Part shown: piece after piece, positions 1-6,228 of the stretch
Layout of the letters: every line of letters starts with the position of its first letter
How positions within the stretch are numbered: position 1 is the first letter of the stretch
Origin: Actinomycetota bacterium
GTDB lineage: Bacteria; Actinomycetota; Thermoleophilia; Solirubrobacterales; 70-9
Direction of reading: 5' to 3'
Assembly: GCA_005884985.1 (NCBI GenBank)
Contig: VAYK01000170.1
Span: forward strand, 1 to 7,911
DNA: 7,911 bases
Position numbers and translations under genes: made by a program
Notes under the pieces: model-generated
What the model was told of the DNA's origin: nothing
Databases searched by the model: none
Seen by the model: only the letters and a program-made list of their open reading frames with translations

Positions 1-31
1 GTCGATCAACTCCGAGGGGGGAGAGGGTTAG

Positions 32-48
32 CCGGCCCAGGCCGGGCC
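32..48. other. GC-rich hairpin just upstream of the antiporter gene
   Basis: Two overlapping pairings are possible: CCGGC (32-36) with GCCGG (41-45), or GGCCC (34-38) with GGGCC (44-48). The structure ends 7 bases before the TTG start at 56. No T-run follows, so it is not a convincing intrinsic terminator. It may be part of the 5' leader or the tail of an upstream transcription unit that lies outside the window. In such GC-rich DNA short stems like this also arise by chance, so confidence is low. Confidence 0.25.
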
Positions 49-55
49 CGACCAC

Positions 56-1258
56 TTGGAGTCCTACACGAGCTTCGTGATCGTGGCGGTGATCGCCTTC
101 CTGGCGCCACTGATCCGCGCCATGGCCCCGCAGATCCTGGTCCCCGCGATCGTGCTCGAGCTTGTCGGCGGGATCATCGTCGGCCCTCACGGGATCGAGA
201 TCGCGTCGTCGACGCCGCCCGTCGAGGTGTTCTCGACGGTTGGTCTCGCCTGCCTGCTGTTCCTGGCCGGGCGCGAGATCCAAGTCGACAAGCTGCGCGG
301 GCCCCTGCTCACAACCTCGGTCGCCGGCTTCGCGATCTCCTTCGTGCTCGCGTTCGGCACGGCTTCCGTGTTTCACGCCGTGGGTCTGGTCAAGACTCCG
401 CTCCTGGTGGCGATCGTCTTCGTCGCTACCTCGCTGAGCATCATCATCGTGCCGCTCAAGGACGCTCGTGAGACGGATACCGAGTGGGGCCAGCAGGTGA
501 TCGCGGCGGCGGCGGTCGCCGAGTTCGGGGCCGTCATCTTGCTGTCGTTCTTTTACTCCGGCGAGCGCTCAGGGCCAGGGACCGAGATCTTTCACCTGAG
601 CCTGTTCGTGGTCCTGGCCGGGCTGATCTTGTTCTCGTTGACGCGCGGATCCCAGTTCAAGCGCATCACGGACGCGATGCAGCGGCTGGAGGGAACCAGC
701 GCCCAGATCGGCGTTCGTGGCGACTTCGCCCTCATTGCCGTGGTCGCGGGCGTCGCCAGCCAGCTCGGCCTCGAGACGATCCTCGCCGCATTCACGGTCG
801 GCGTCATCCGCGGCATGACCTCCGGAAAGGACGAGCGACGGGAGGAGCGACGGGAGGAGCGACTCGACGCCGTCACCCTGGGGATCTTCATTCCGTTCTT
901 CTTCGTCGATAGCGGGCTCCACTTCGACATCGGCGCGCTGTTCCAAAGCGTCTCCTCCTTCATCCGCCTGCCGCTGTTCGTGCTTGCCGTCTTGATCGTC
1001 AGAGCCTTGCCGGCGCTGATCTATCGAAGCCGGTTCGCAACCCGCCGTACCGCTGCGGCCGGCTTGCTCCAGGCCACGTCACTCTCGTTCATCGTCGTCG
1101 CCACCCAGATCGGGCTCATGCTCAACATCATGTACCCCGCCACCGCGACCGCGCTGGTCGGTGCCGGCCTGATCACGGTGATGGTTTTCCCGGCACTCGC
1201 CTTCTCGCTGCTCGGTGAGACGGAGACTCAGGCAATCGCCGAGGTGCCGACTAGATGA
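56..1258 (+). CDS. CPA2/Kef-like cation:proton antiporter (membrane domain only)
   Basis: A 400-residue, very hydrophobic protein with about 11-12 membrane segments, the usual size of the Na+/H+ exchanger membrane domain without a C-terminal TrkA/RCK regulatory domain. Family marks in order: VPAIVLELVGGIIVGPHG (29-46), the LLFLAGREI segment (67-75), ATS (124-126) at the unwound helix and IPFFFVDSGLHFD in the second half. It should exchange a monovalent cation (Na+ or K+) for protons across the cytoplasmic membrane; the cation cannot be read from the sequence. Where most CPA members carry the ion-binding acidic pair (DD or ND), this protein reads AEF (155-157), with Glu156 the only acidic residue. 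A cytoplasmic loop at 259-271 is a charged ERRE-type repeat. The TTG at 56 is the first start after an in-frame TAG at 29-31 and keeps the first membrane helix; the next Met (residue 23) would remove it. The only purine-rich SD-like tract (13-27) lies about 28 bases from the start. The family call is strong; substrate is unknown. Confidence 0.88.
   Translation: MESYTSFVIVAVIAFLAPLIRAMAPQILVPAIVLELVGGIIVGPHGIEIASSTPPVEVFSTVGLACLLFLAGREIQVDKLRGPLLTTSVAGFAISFVLAFGTASVFHAVGLVKTPLLVAIVFVATSLSIIIVPLKDARETDTEWGQQVIAAAAVAEFGAVILLSFFYSGERSGPGTEIFHLSLFVVLAGLILFSLTRGSQFKRITDAMQRLEGTSAQIGVRGDFALIAVVAGVASQLGLETILAAFTVGVIRGMTSGKDERREERREERLDAVTLGIFIPFFFVDSGLHFDIGALFQSVSSFIRLPLFVLAVLIVRALPALIYRSRFATRRTAAAGLLQATSLSFIVVATQIGLMLNIMYPATATALVGAGLITVMVFPALAFSLLGETETQAIAEVPTR
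833..863 (+). repeat. 12-bp in-frame tandem repeat in the antiporter gene
   Basis: The unit GAGCGACGGGAG occurs twice exactly (833-844, 845-856) and a third time partly (857-863, GAGCGAC). Because 12 is a multiple of three it stays in frame and encodes residues 260-269, the alternating ERRE ERRE ER stretch. It lies in a predicted cytoplasmic loop between membrane segments, where length changes are tolerated. It looks like a recent slippage duplication. Confidence 0.85.
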
Positions 1259-1283
1259 AGCGCCTCGGAAATTGACCTGAAAC

Positions 1284-1303
1284 GTCGGGGCGCCGGGCCC
1301 GAC
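1284..1303. terminator. Possible weak terminator hairpin after the antiporter gene
   Basis: GTCGGG (1284-1289) pairs perfectly with CCCGAC (1298-1303) around an 8-base loop, 25 bases after the antiporter stop codon. It is followed by TTAAT rather than a real T-run, so intrinsic termination would be weak. It lies 40 bases before the next gene and could instead be a leader structure of that gene. Confidence 0.3.
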
Positions 1304-1342
1304 TTAATGGTCAGCTAAGGCAACTAGGCCAACCTCCTTTAC

Positions 1343-3076
1343 GTGATCCTCCTGATCGTCTTCGCGCTCGTGGCGGGCGCCGGCACGGCGCTTTCCCCAT
1401 GTGTGCTCCCGGTGCTTCCGGCCGTGTTGTCGGCCGGGATGACGGGAGGCCGCCGCCGGCCCCTGGGCGTCGTCGCCGGCCTGGCGCTGTCGTTCACGTT
1501 CGCGACCGTCGCGCTCGTCTACGTGATCGCGGCGCTCGGCCTCCCGAACGACCTGGTGCGCACCGTGGCCATCGTCACGCTGCTGGTCTTCGGCGTCCTG
1601 CTGCTCGTACCGCCGCTCGCCGACCCGGTGGAGGCGTGGATCTCGCGGATCGTCCCCGGCCCGGCGCGCCGGCGCGGCGACGGGTTCGGCTCCGGGGTCG
1701 TGGTCGGCGCCAGCCTCGGCTTCGTCTACGCGCCATGCGCGGGACCGATCCTCGCCGGGGTGATCACCGTCTCGGCGGCGCAGGACTTCACCTTCGGCCG
1801 CCTCGCGGTCGCGTTCGCGTACTCGCTGGGATCCGCAGTGGTGCTCTACGTGCTGATCCTCGGCGGGCGCCGCGCGACCGACCGTCTGGGCGCCCACCGC
1901 GGGCGGATCCAGACAGCGATGGGCGTGGTGATGCTGGCGGTCGCATTCGTGATGATCGCCAACCTCGACGTCAGGTTCGAGAACGCGATCGCCCGCCACC
2001 TGCCCTCGGCGCTCGTCGACCCGACCAGCCGCATCGAGCAGAGCTCCAGCGTCTCCGGGGGGCTCGCCAACCTGCGAGGCGGCGGGCCGGTGTCGCACGA
2101 GGGAGGCACTGCGCAGGCGGCCGCCGGAAAGCGGCTGCCCGTCCAGTTCCGGGCACCGGACTTCACCGGCACGCAGCAGTGGTTCAACACCCCCGGCGGC
2201 AGGCCGCTCAGCCTGGCAGGCTTGCGGGGGCAGGTGGTGTTGGTCGACTTCTGGACCTACACCTGTATCAACTGCATTCGCACGCTTCCCTACCTCGAGG
2301 CCTGGTACCGCAAGTACCACAGGGACGGCTTCACGGTGGTCGGCATCCACACGCCCGAGTTTCCGTTCGAGAAGGAGGCGTCCAACGTCCAGCGGGCGAT
2401 CGGCGACGACGGTCTCACCTATCCGGTCGCCCAGGACAACGACTACGCCACCTGGACTGCCTACCACAACCAGTATTGGCCGGCGGATTACCTGATCGAT
2501 GGCCAGGGCAGGGTCCGCCTCGTGCACTTCGGCGAGGGCTCCTACGCGGAGACGGAGGGCGCGATTCGGAGCCTGCTCGCCGAGGCGGGCGGCCTGGGGC
2601 TGGGCGGCAGGACGAACGTCCGCACCTCCACGCCGGACCCGCACGCCACGCCCGAGTCGTATCTCGGCGCAGCGAGGGCCGACCGGTTCGCGAACGGCGG
2701 GATCCGCCCCGGCCCCCAGAGCTTTCAGGCGGTGCCGCCCGCCCAGCTCGGCCCCGACCAGCTCGCCTACGGCGGCCGGTGGACGATCAGCGGCGAGTCG
2801 GCGACCGCCGGCCATGATGCCAGCCTCGAGCTCAACTTCGACGCGCGGCGGGTGTTCTGTGTGCTCGGCTCGCAGGCCAAGGCGCGAACCGTGCAGGTGC
2901 TCCTCGACGGCAAGCCGGTCCCGGCCTCGCTGGCCGGCCAGGACGTCCACGGCGGCACGGCGACGATCTCGAATCAGCGTCTCTACCGGCTGGTGGACCT
3001 GCCGCGCGCCGGGCGGCATCTGCTGACGCTCCGCTTCGCGCCCGGGATCGCCGGCTACGCGTTCACGTTCGGATAG
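1343..3076 (+). CDS. dipZ: DipZ-like CcdA/DsbD-thioredoxin fusion
   Basis: A 577-residue membrane protein that carries reducing power from the cytoplasm across the membrane to an extracytoplasmic thioredoxin domain. Residues 1-211 form a six-helix CcdA/DsbD unit with the two redox cysteines in LSPCVLP (Cys20) and YAPCAGP (Cys132). A linker of about 60 residues leads to a TlpA-like thioredoxin domain (about 270-415) with the active site WTYTCINCIRTLPY (Cys308, Cys311) and the DipZ-typical YWPADYLID segment. The last 145 residues, beginning TPESYLGAARADRF, match the extra C-terminal domain of mycobacterial DipZ (Rv2874), thought to be carbohydrate-binding-like, and end in AYAFTFG as expected for a full-length copy. 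It is somewhat shorter than Rv2874 (about 695 residues, from memory). GTG at 1343 is the first start after an in-frame TAG (1325-1327), and the first membrane helix begins at once. There is no SD: the bases in front (CCTCCTTT) are an anti-SD sequence. The gene overlaps the convergent methyltransferase gene by 14 bp. Partner substrates are unknown. Confidence 0.93.
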   Translation: MILLIVFALVAGAGTALSPCVLPVLPAVLSAGMTGGRRRPLGVVAGLALSFTFATVALVYVIAALGLPNDLVRTVAIVTLLVFGVLLLVPPLADPVEAWISRIVPGPARRRGDGFGSGVVVGASLGFVYAPCAGPILAGVITVSAAQDFTFGRLAVAFAYSLGSAVVLYVLILGGRRATDRLGAHRGRIQTAMGVVMLAVAFVMIANLDVRFENAIARHLPSALVDPTSRIEQSSSVSGGLANLRGGGPVSHEGGTAQAAAGKRLPVQFRAPDFTGTQQWFNTPGGRPLSLAGLRGQVVLVDFWTYTCINCIRTLPYLEAWYRKYHRDGFTVVGIHTPEFPFEKEASNVQRAIGDDGLTYPVAQDNDYATWTAYHNQYWPADYLIDGQGRVRLVHFGEGSYAETEGAIRSLLAEAGGLGLGGRTNVRTSTPDPHATPESYLGAARADRFANGGIRPGPQSFQAVPPAQLGPDQLAYGGRWTISGESATAGHDASLELNFDARRVFCVLGSQAKARTVQVLLDGKPVPASLAGQDVHGGTATISNQRLYRLVDLPRAGRHLLTLRFAPGIAGYAFTFG

Positions 3077-3977
3077 CCGAGAGCACGAGGTTGTAGAACA
3101 GCGAAGGCGGCAGTCGCGGCTCGAGCAGCGCCGCGTCGACGCGTTGGAGGGCGAGGTAGCTGCGGAAGGCGAGCTTGCGCCAGCGGTGGGGGACGTCCTC
3201 CGGCTCGGCGGTCCCCTCGAGGGTCCGGACCGTCCAGCCATAGACGTTGGCGAGCAGCTCCTCGCCGCGAATCCTCACGTTCGCAAAGCCGGCCTCGCGC
3301 AACATCTCGTCGAGCGTCCGGGGGGCAAAGGCGTGCACGTCCACCTCGCGCTCGAGCTCGTGCCCGTCCTCGTGCTCGGCCGGGTCCGCGCGGCGCGCCG
3401 AGGCCCCGAGCAGCAGGCGCCACAGCGGCGCCACGAGCTGGGCCCCGCGCTTTGGCACCGTGGCCAGGAGGTTCCCGTAGCGCGAGGGCTCGCCGCAGAA
3501 CGCCAGCGTGCCGCCGGGCCGCAGCACCCGGCGGAACTCGGCCAGAGCGGCAGGGAGAGCGGGCAGGTGATGGAGCACCGCATGGCCGAAGACGAGGTCG
3601 AAGCTTTGGTCCTGGAACGGCAGGCGCTCGGCGTCGGTCGCCGCCGTCTCCAAGTCGAGTCCCAGGCGCTTCGCCGTGGCGGCCAGCTCGCCGAGCATCC
3701 CGGGCGAGATGTCGGTGGCGACCAGCCGCCCAATCAGGCCGAGTTGCAGCAGGTTGAGCGAGAAGTAGCCGGTCCCGGAGCCAATCTCGAGCGCCTCCGG
3801 GAAGCGTCGAGCGGGCCAGCCGCCCAGCGCCTTCGCGACCTTGGCCCGCACCTGCTCCCGACCGATCGGCCCGAAGTCGATGCCCCACTTCGAGTCGTAC
3901 TCGGCGGCCGCTGCATCGTGGTAACGGATGTTCGCGCGCTTGATCTCGGCCGCCGGCGTCGAGGGAGAGGCAGGCAT
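3063..3977 (-). CDS. Class I SAM-dependent methyltransferase (UbiE/Methyltransf_11 type)
   Basis: A 304-residue soluble protein with a Rossmann methyltransferase fold. SAM-binding motif I is LEIGSGTGYF (63-72), the ribose-binding acidic residue is Asp89 in ATDIS, motif II/III is LPFQDQSFDLVFGHAVLHHL (119-138) and motif IV is RRVLRPGGTLAF (149-160). The N-terminal KRANIRYHDAAAAEYDSKWG segment and the FCGEPSRYG segment resemble, from memory, an actinobacterial methyltransferase group that includes Rv3038c, encoded near the mycobacterial MGLP genes. The acceptor is not identifiable from motifs; O-methylation of a sugar is an inference from the neighbours. ATG at 3977 is the start; no SD is visible before it. 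The gene is divergent from a second methyltransferase gene across 86 bp that hold an inverted heptad repeat, and its 3' end overlaps dipZ by 14 bp tail to tail. Lipid, quinone or other small-molecule methylation remain possible. Confidence 0.9.
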   Translation of the reverse strand: MPASPSTPAAEIKRANIRYHDAAAAEYDSKWGIDFGPIGREQVRAKVAKALGGWPARRFPEALEIGSGTGYFSLNLLQLGLIGRLVATDISPGMLGELAATAKRLGLDLETAATDAERLPFQDQSFDLVFGHAVLHHLPALPAALAEFRRVLRPGGTLAFCGEPSRYGNLLATVPKRGAQLVAPLWRLLLGASARRADPAEHEDGHELEREVDVHAFAPRTLDEMLREAGFANVRIRGEELLANVYGWTVRTLEGTAEPEDVPHRWRKLAFRSYLALQRVDAALLEPRLPPSLFYNLVLSAIRT

Positions 3978-3996
3978 GCGGGGACTCTAGTGAGGA

Positions 3997-4057
3997 GCAG
4001 GCAGCAGGTCGCAGGTAGCAACTACGGTCCTCGTTCTAGCTGCTGCATGCTGCCTGC
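3997..4057. repeat. Inverted pair of degenerate 7-bp tandem repeats in a divergent promoter region
   Basis: The + strand shows four head-to-tail heptads: GCAGGCA (3997-4003), GCAGGTC (4004-4010), GCAGGTA (4011-4017) and GCAACTA (4018-4024). After a 12-base spacer (4025-4036) three heptads appear in the opposite orientation; read on the minus strand from 4057 they are GCAGGCA, GCATGCA and GCAGCTA (down to 4037). The outer arms pair perfectly over 10 bp (3997-4006 with 4048-4057), and the third pair of heptads matches at 6 of 7 positions, so a long imperfect hairpin is possible. A small GTAG-CAA-CTAC stem (4015-4025) is nested inside. The block fills most of the gap between two divergent methyltransferase genes and ends 6 bases before the TTG start of the right-hand gene. 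Confidence 0.8.
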
Positions 4058-4063
4058 CGCGAT

Positions 4064-4813
4064 TTGAACCACGCGCAAGAGAATCAGCCGCCCGGAGTGC
4101 CGCCGCTCACCCTGACCGGCGAGCGAACGCTGCCGAACATTCCCGAAGAGAACTACTGGTTCCGGCGCCATCTGGCCGTCTACGAATGGATCGCCGAACG
4201 GGTGGGAGGGTTGCGGGTTGCCGACCTGGCCTGCGGCGAGGGCTACGGCGCCGCGGTTTTAGCGCGGACAGCCGCCCAGGTGGTGGGGGTGGACGCAAAC
4301 CCGCAGGCCTACGAGCACGCCCGGCTGCGCTACCGGCTTGGAAACCTGCGCTTCGAGCGCGGTCTGGTGGAGGAGTTCGAGGGGCCGTGCGACGCGATCG
4401 TCTTCCTGCAGACGATCGAGCACGTCCACGAGCCGGGCGGTCTGTTGGAGCGCTTCGCGGCCGCCGCGCCGCTGGCCTACATCACGACGCCGAACCGGCT
4501 GACGCTCGCCCCGCCCGGCGCCGAGAAGTCCGATAACCCGTGGCATCTGCGCGAGTACACGATCGCCGAGTACCGTGCGCTCCTGCGGCGCCACTTCTCG
4601 CGCGTCGAGGTGCTCGGCGTCTTTCACGCCCGCAAGCTGCGCGTCCACGAGCTGGCGCTGCGGCTCGGCTGGGACCGGGTTCACGGTGGGCTTCGCCTCA
4701 CGAAGCCCTTCTACGACCGCTTCGTCGGAGCGATCTCCTCCTCCGACTTCAAGATCACGGGCGAAGCGGATCTCAGCCGGGCGCTCGACTTCCTGGCGAT
4801 CTGCCATGCGTGA
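4064..4813 (+). CDS. Class I SAM-dependent methyltransferase, Rv3030-like, first gene of glycan operon
   Basis: A 249-residue soluble methyltransferase. The N-terminal region has TGERTLPN (18-25) and ENYWFRRH (29-36), then SAM motif I DLACGEGYG (54-62), the acidic residue Asp77 in VGVDANP, and motif QTIEHVH (116-122). TTPN and NPWHLREYT follow in the middle of the protein. From memory the ENYWFRRH plus CGEGYG layout is that of Rv3030, the methyltransferase placed before the GH57 and GT4 genes in the mycobacterial MGLP block, which suggests O-methylation of glucose units or of a glucan precursor. The gene order here supports this: the stop overlaps the start of the GH57 gene by 8 bp (ATG at 4806, TGA at 4811-4813), a sign of translational coupling. 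The TTG at 4064 is the first possible start after an in-frame TAG at 4037-4039, but an SD is lacking because the inverted heptad repeat ends just upstream. A GTG at 4097 would still leave every conserved motif, so the start is uncertain. Confidence 0.9.
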   Translation: MNHAQENQPPGVPPLTLTGERTLPNIPEENYWFRRHLAVYEWIAERVGGLRVADLACGEGYGAAVLARTAAQVVGVDANPQAYEHARLRYRLGNLRFERGLVEEFEGPCDAIVFLQTIEHVHEPGGLLERFAAAAPLAYITTPNRLTLAPPGAEKSDNPWHLREYTIAEYRALLRRHFSRVEVLGVFHARKLRVHELALRLGWDRVHGGLRLTKPFYDRFVGAISSSDFKITGEADLSRALDFLAICHA

Positions 4814-6215
4814 AGAGGTCGGCGATCTCGCGATCGTCCTCCACTCGCACATGCCCTACGTCGAGGGCTTCGGGACGTACCCGTTCGGCGAGGAGTGGCT
4901 GTTCGACGCGGTCGCCCGCTGCTACCTACCGGTGCTGGACCGGGTGCGTGACCTGACGGTCACGGTGACGCCGGTGCTCGCCGACCAGCTCGAGGCGTCG
5001 GCGGTGGCGGAGCGGATGAAGAGGTTCCTGCGCCGCTACCGGCTCGAGGCCGCCGAGCGCGACGCGGCCCAGTCCTCGCCCGAGCTGCGCCTCGCGGCGG
5101 AGGGCGAGGCCGAGCGCTATCGCCGCGCCCTGGCCCGCCTGGAGGAGTTCGAGGGCGACGTGCTGGCGGCGTTTCGGCTGGCGGCGGCGCAGCGAAACGT
5201 GGCGCTGCTGCCGTCCTGCGCCACGCACGCGATCCTGCCGCTCTTGTCCACCACTGCCGGACGGCGCCTCCAGATCGACGCCGGGCTGCGCTCGCACCGC
5301 CGCCGCTTCGGCCCCGCGGATGGCTTTTGGCTTCCCGAGTGCGCCTACCGCCGTGGGATCGAGCCGCTGCTCGCCGAGCGCGGCCTGCGGTACTTCTGCA
5401 CCGACCAGAGCGCTCATGAGCGTCCCTCCGACGCGCTGGCGCCGGTTCGTGCCGGGGCCGGGCTCGTCGCCTTCACGCTCGACTGGGAGGCGGTGGAGCT
5501 CGTCTGGGCGGCGGGAGGCTATCCCTCCGACCCCGCCTATGCCGAGTTCCACCGCCTGTCCATGGAGGGAACGCGCCTCTGGGCGATCGGCGGGGATCCC
5601 TACGACCCGGCGGCGGCCCATGCTCGGGCCGAGCGCCACGCCGAGGCATTCGCCGACGCTGTGGCCGAGCGGCTCGCCGCCTTCCGCGAGCACCGTGACC
5701 ACCCCGGCCTGGTGACCTTCGCGATCGACACCGAGCTGCTCGGCCATTGGTGGGCGGAGGGCCCGGACTGGCTGGAAGCGGTCCTGCGCCTCGTCCCGGA
5801 GCGCGGCATCCGCTTGGTCACCCTGTCCCAGGCGCTCGAGCGTCATCAAGCCGAGGAGCGACCGCTGTGGGCGTCGACCTGGGGAGAGGGCAAGGACCTT
5901 CGCACCTGGGACTCGCCGGAGGTCGCCGACCTCACATGGGCAGCGCGGCGCCTGGAGCTGCGCCTGCTGCGGGCCGTCGGCGCGAACGGGCTCGCCCCGG
6001 GCGCCGGCGAGCGGGCCGCACGAGAGCTGCTCGCGCTCCAGGCGAGCGACTGGGCGTTCCTGGACCGTCGCAAGCACGCCGGCGACTACCCGTACCAGCG
6101 CTCCACGGCCCACGCGCGGGCGCTGCTCGAAGCCATACACTCCCGCCAGCCGACGGACCCCCGCATGCGAAATCTGGCCCCCGACCTCAGTCTTGTCCCG
6201 CTGCTGGAGCCCTGA
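4806..6215 (+). CDS. GH57 family alpha-glucan branching-type enzyme (DUF1957 C-terminal domain)
   Basis: A 469-residue cytoplasmic glycoside hydrolase family 57 protein. It opens with the GH57 first motif LHSHMPY (12-18). The likely catalytic nucleophile is Glu178 in GFWLPECAY, and the likely acid/base is Asp308 in AIDTELLGHWWAEG. GYPSDPAYAEFH is the segment typical of GH57 branching enzymes. The C-terminal part has STWGEGKDLRTW and LLALQASDWAF, typical of the DUF1957 helical domain that completes the active site. The family cleaves an alpha-1,4 bond and transfers the piece to form an alpha-1,6 branch. The protein is shorter than usual (about 520-530 residues): the stretch between the GYPSDPAYAEFH and YDPAAAHARAERHA segments looks about 30 residues short. 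It matches Rv3031 by place and type. ATG at 4806 is chosen because the GH57 motif begins 12 residues in; the frame stays open upstream only inside the preceding gene. The overlap of 8 bp suggests coupling. Branching versus hydrolase or disproportionating activity is not settled by sequence. Confidence 0.93.
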   Translation: MREEVGDLAIVLHSHMPYVEGFGTYPFGEEWLFDAVARCYLPVLDRVRDLTVTVTPVLADQLEASAVAERMKRFLRRYRLEAAERDAAQSSPELRLAAEGEAERYRRALARLEEFEGDVLAAFRLAAAQRNVALLPSCATHAILPLLSTTAGRRLQIDAGLRSHRRRFGPADGFWLPECAYRRGIEPLLAERGLRYFCTDQSAHERPSDALAPVRAGAGLVAFTLDWEAVELVWAAGGYPSDPAYAEFHRLSMEGTRLWAIGGDPYDPAAAHARAERHAEAFADAVAERLAAFREHRDHPGLVTFAIDTELLGHWWAEGPDWLEAVLRLVPERGIRLVTLSQALERHQAEERPLWASTWGEGKDLRTWDSPEVADLTWAARRLELRLLRAVGANGLAPGAGERAARELLALQASDWAFLDRRKHAGDYPYQRSTAHARALLEAIHSRQPTDPRMRNLAPDLSLVPLLEP

Positions 6216-6228
6216 GTGCTCTGGGGCC

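Noticed and set aside
1..31. Tail of an upstream gene ending at TAG 29-31
   Set aside because: Only nine codons are visible, with no recognisable sequence, so it cannot be told from chance.
1272..1309. TTGACC (1272-1277) as a -35 box with TTAATG (1304-1309) as a -10 box for dipZ
   Set aside because: The spacing is 26 bases, too long for a sigma-70-type promoter, and no acceptable -10 box lies at 16-18 bases.
1304..3241. Long open frame of 645 codons on the minus strand opposite dipZ
   Set aside because: The translation is a low-complexity, Arg/Ala/Gly/Asp-rich product typical of antisense frames in GC-rich DNA. It runs opposite a gene with clear domains and catalytic motifs.
4575..4805. Upstream extension of the GH57 frame by 77 codons
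   Set aside because: It lies wholly within the preceding methyltransferase gene in another frame, is Ser/Arg-rich, and the family motif LHSHMPY begins 12 residues after the ATG at 4806.
4926..6140. Open frame of 404 codons on the minus strand opposite the GH57 gene
   Set aside because: Biased composition without any recognisable motif; the + strand frame carries intact GH57 catalytic motifs.
6193..6228. TTG start of the glycosyltransferase 12 codons further upstream
   Set aside because: The added residues are not typical of the family, which begins close to the R-V-L-I-L-S-W-E strand; GTG at 6229 fits and is near a GGGG stretch.
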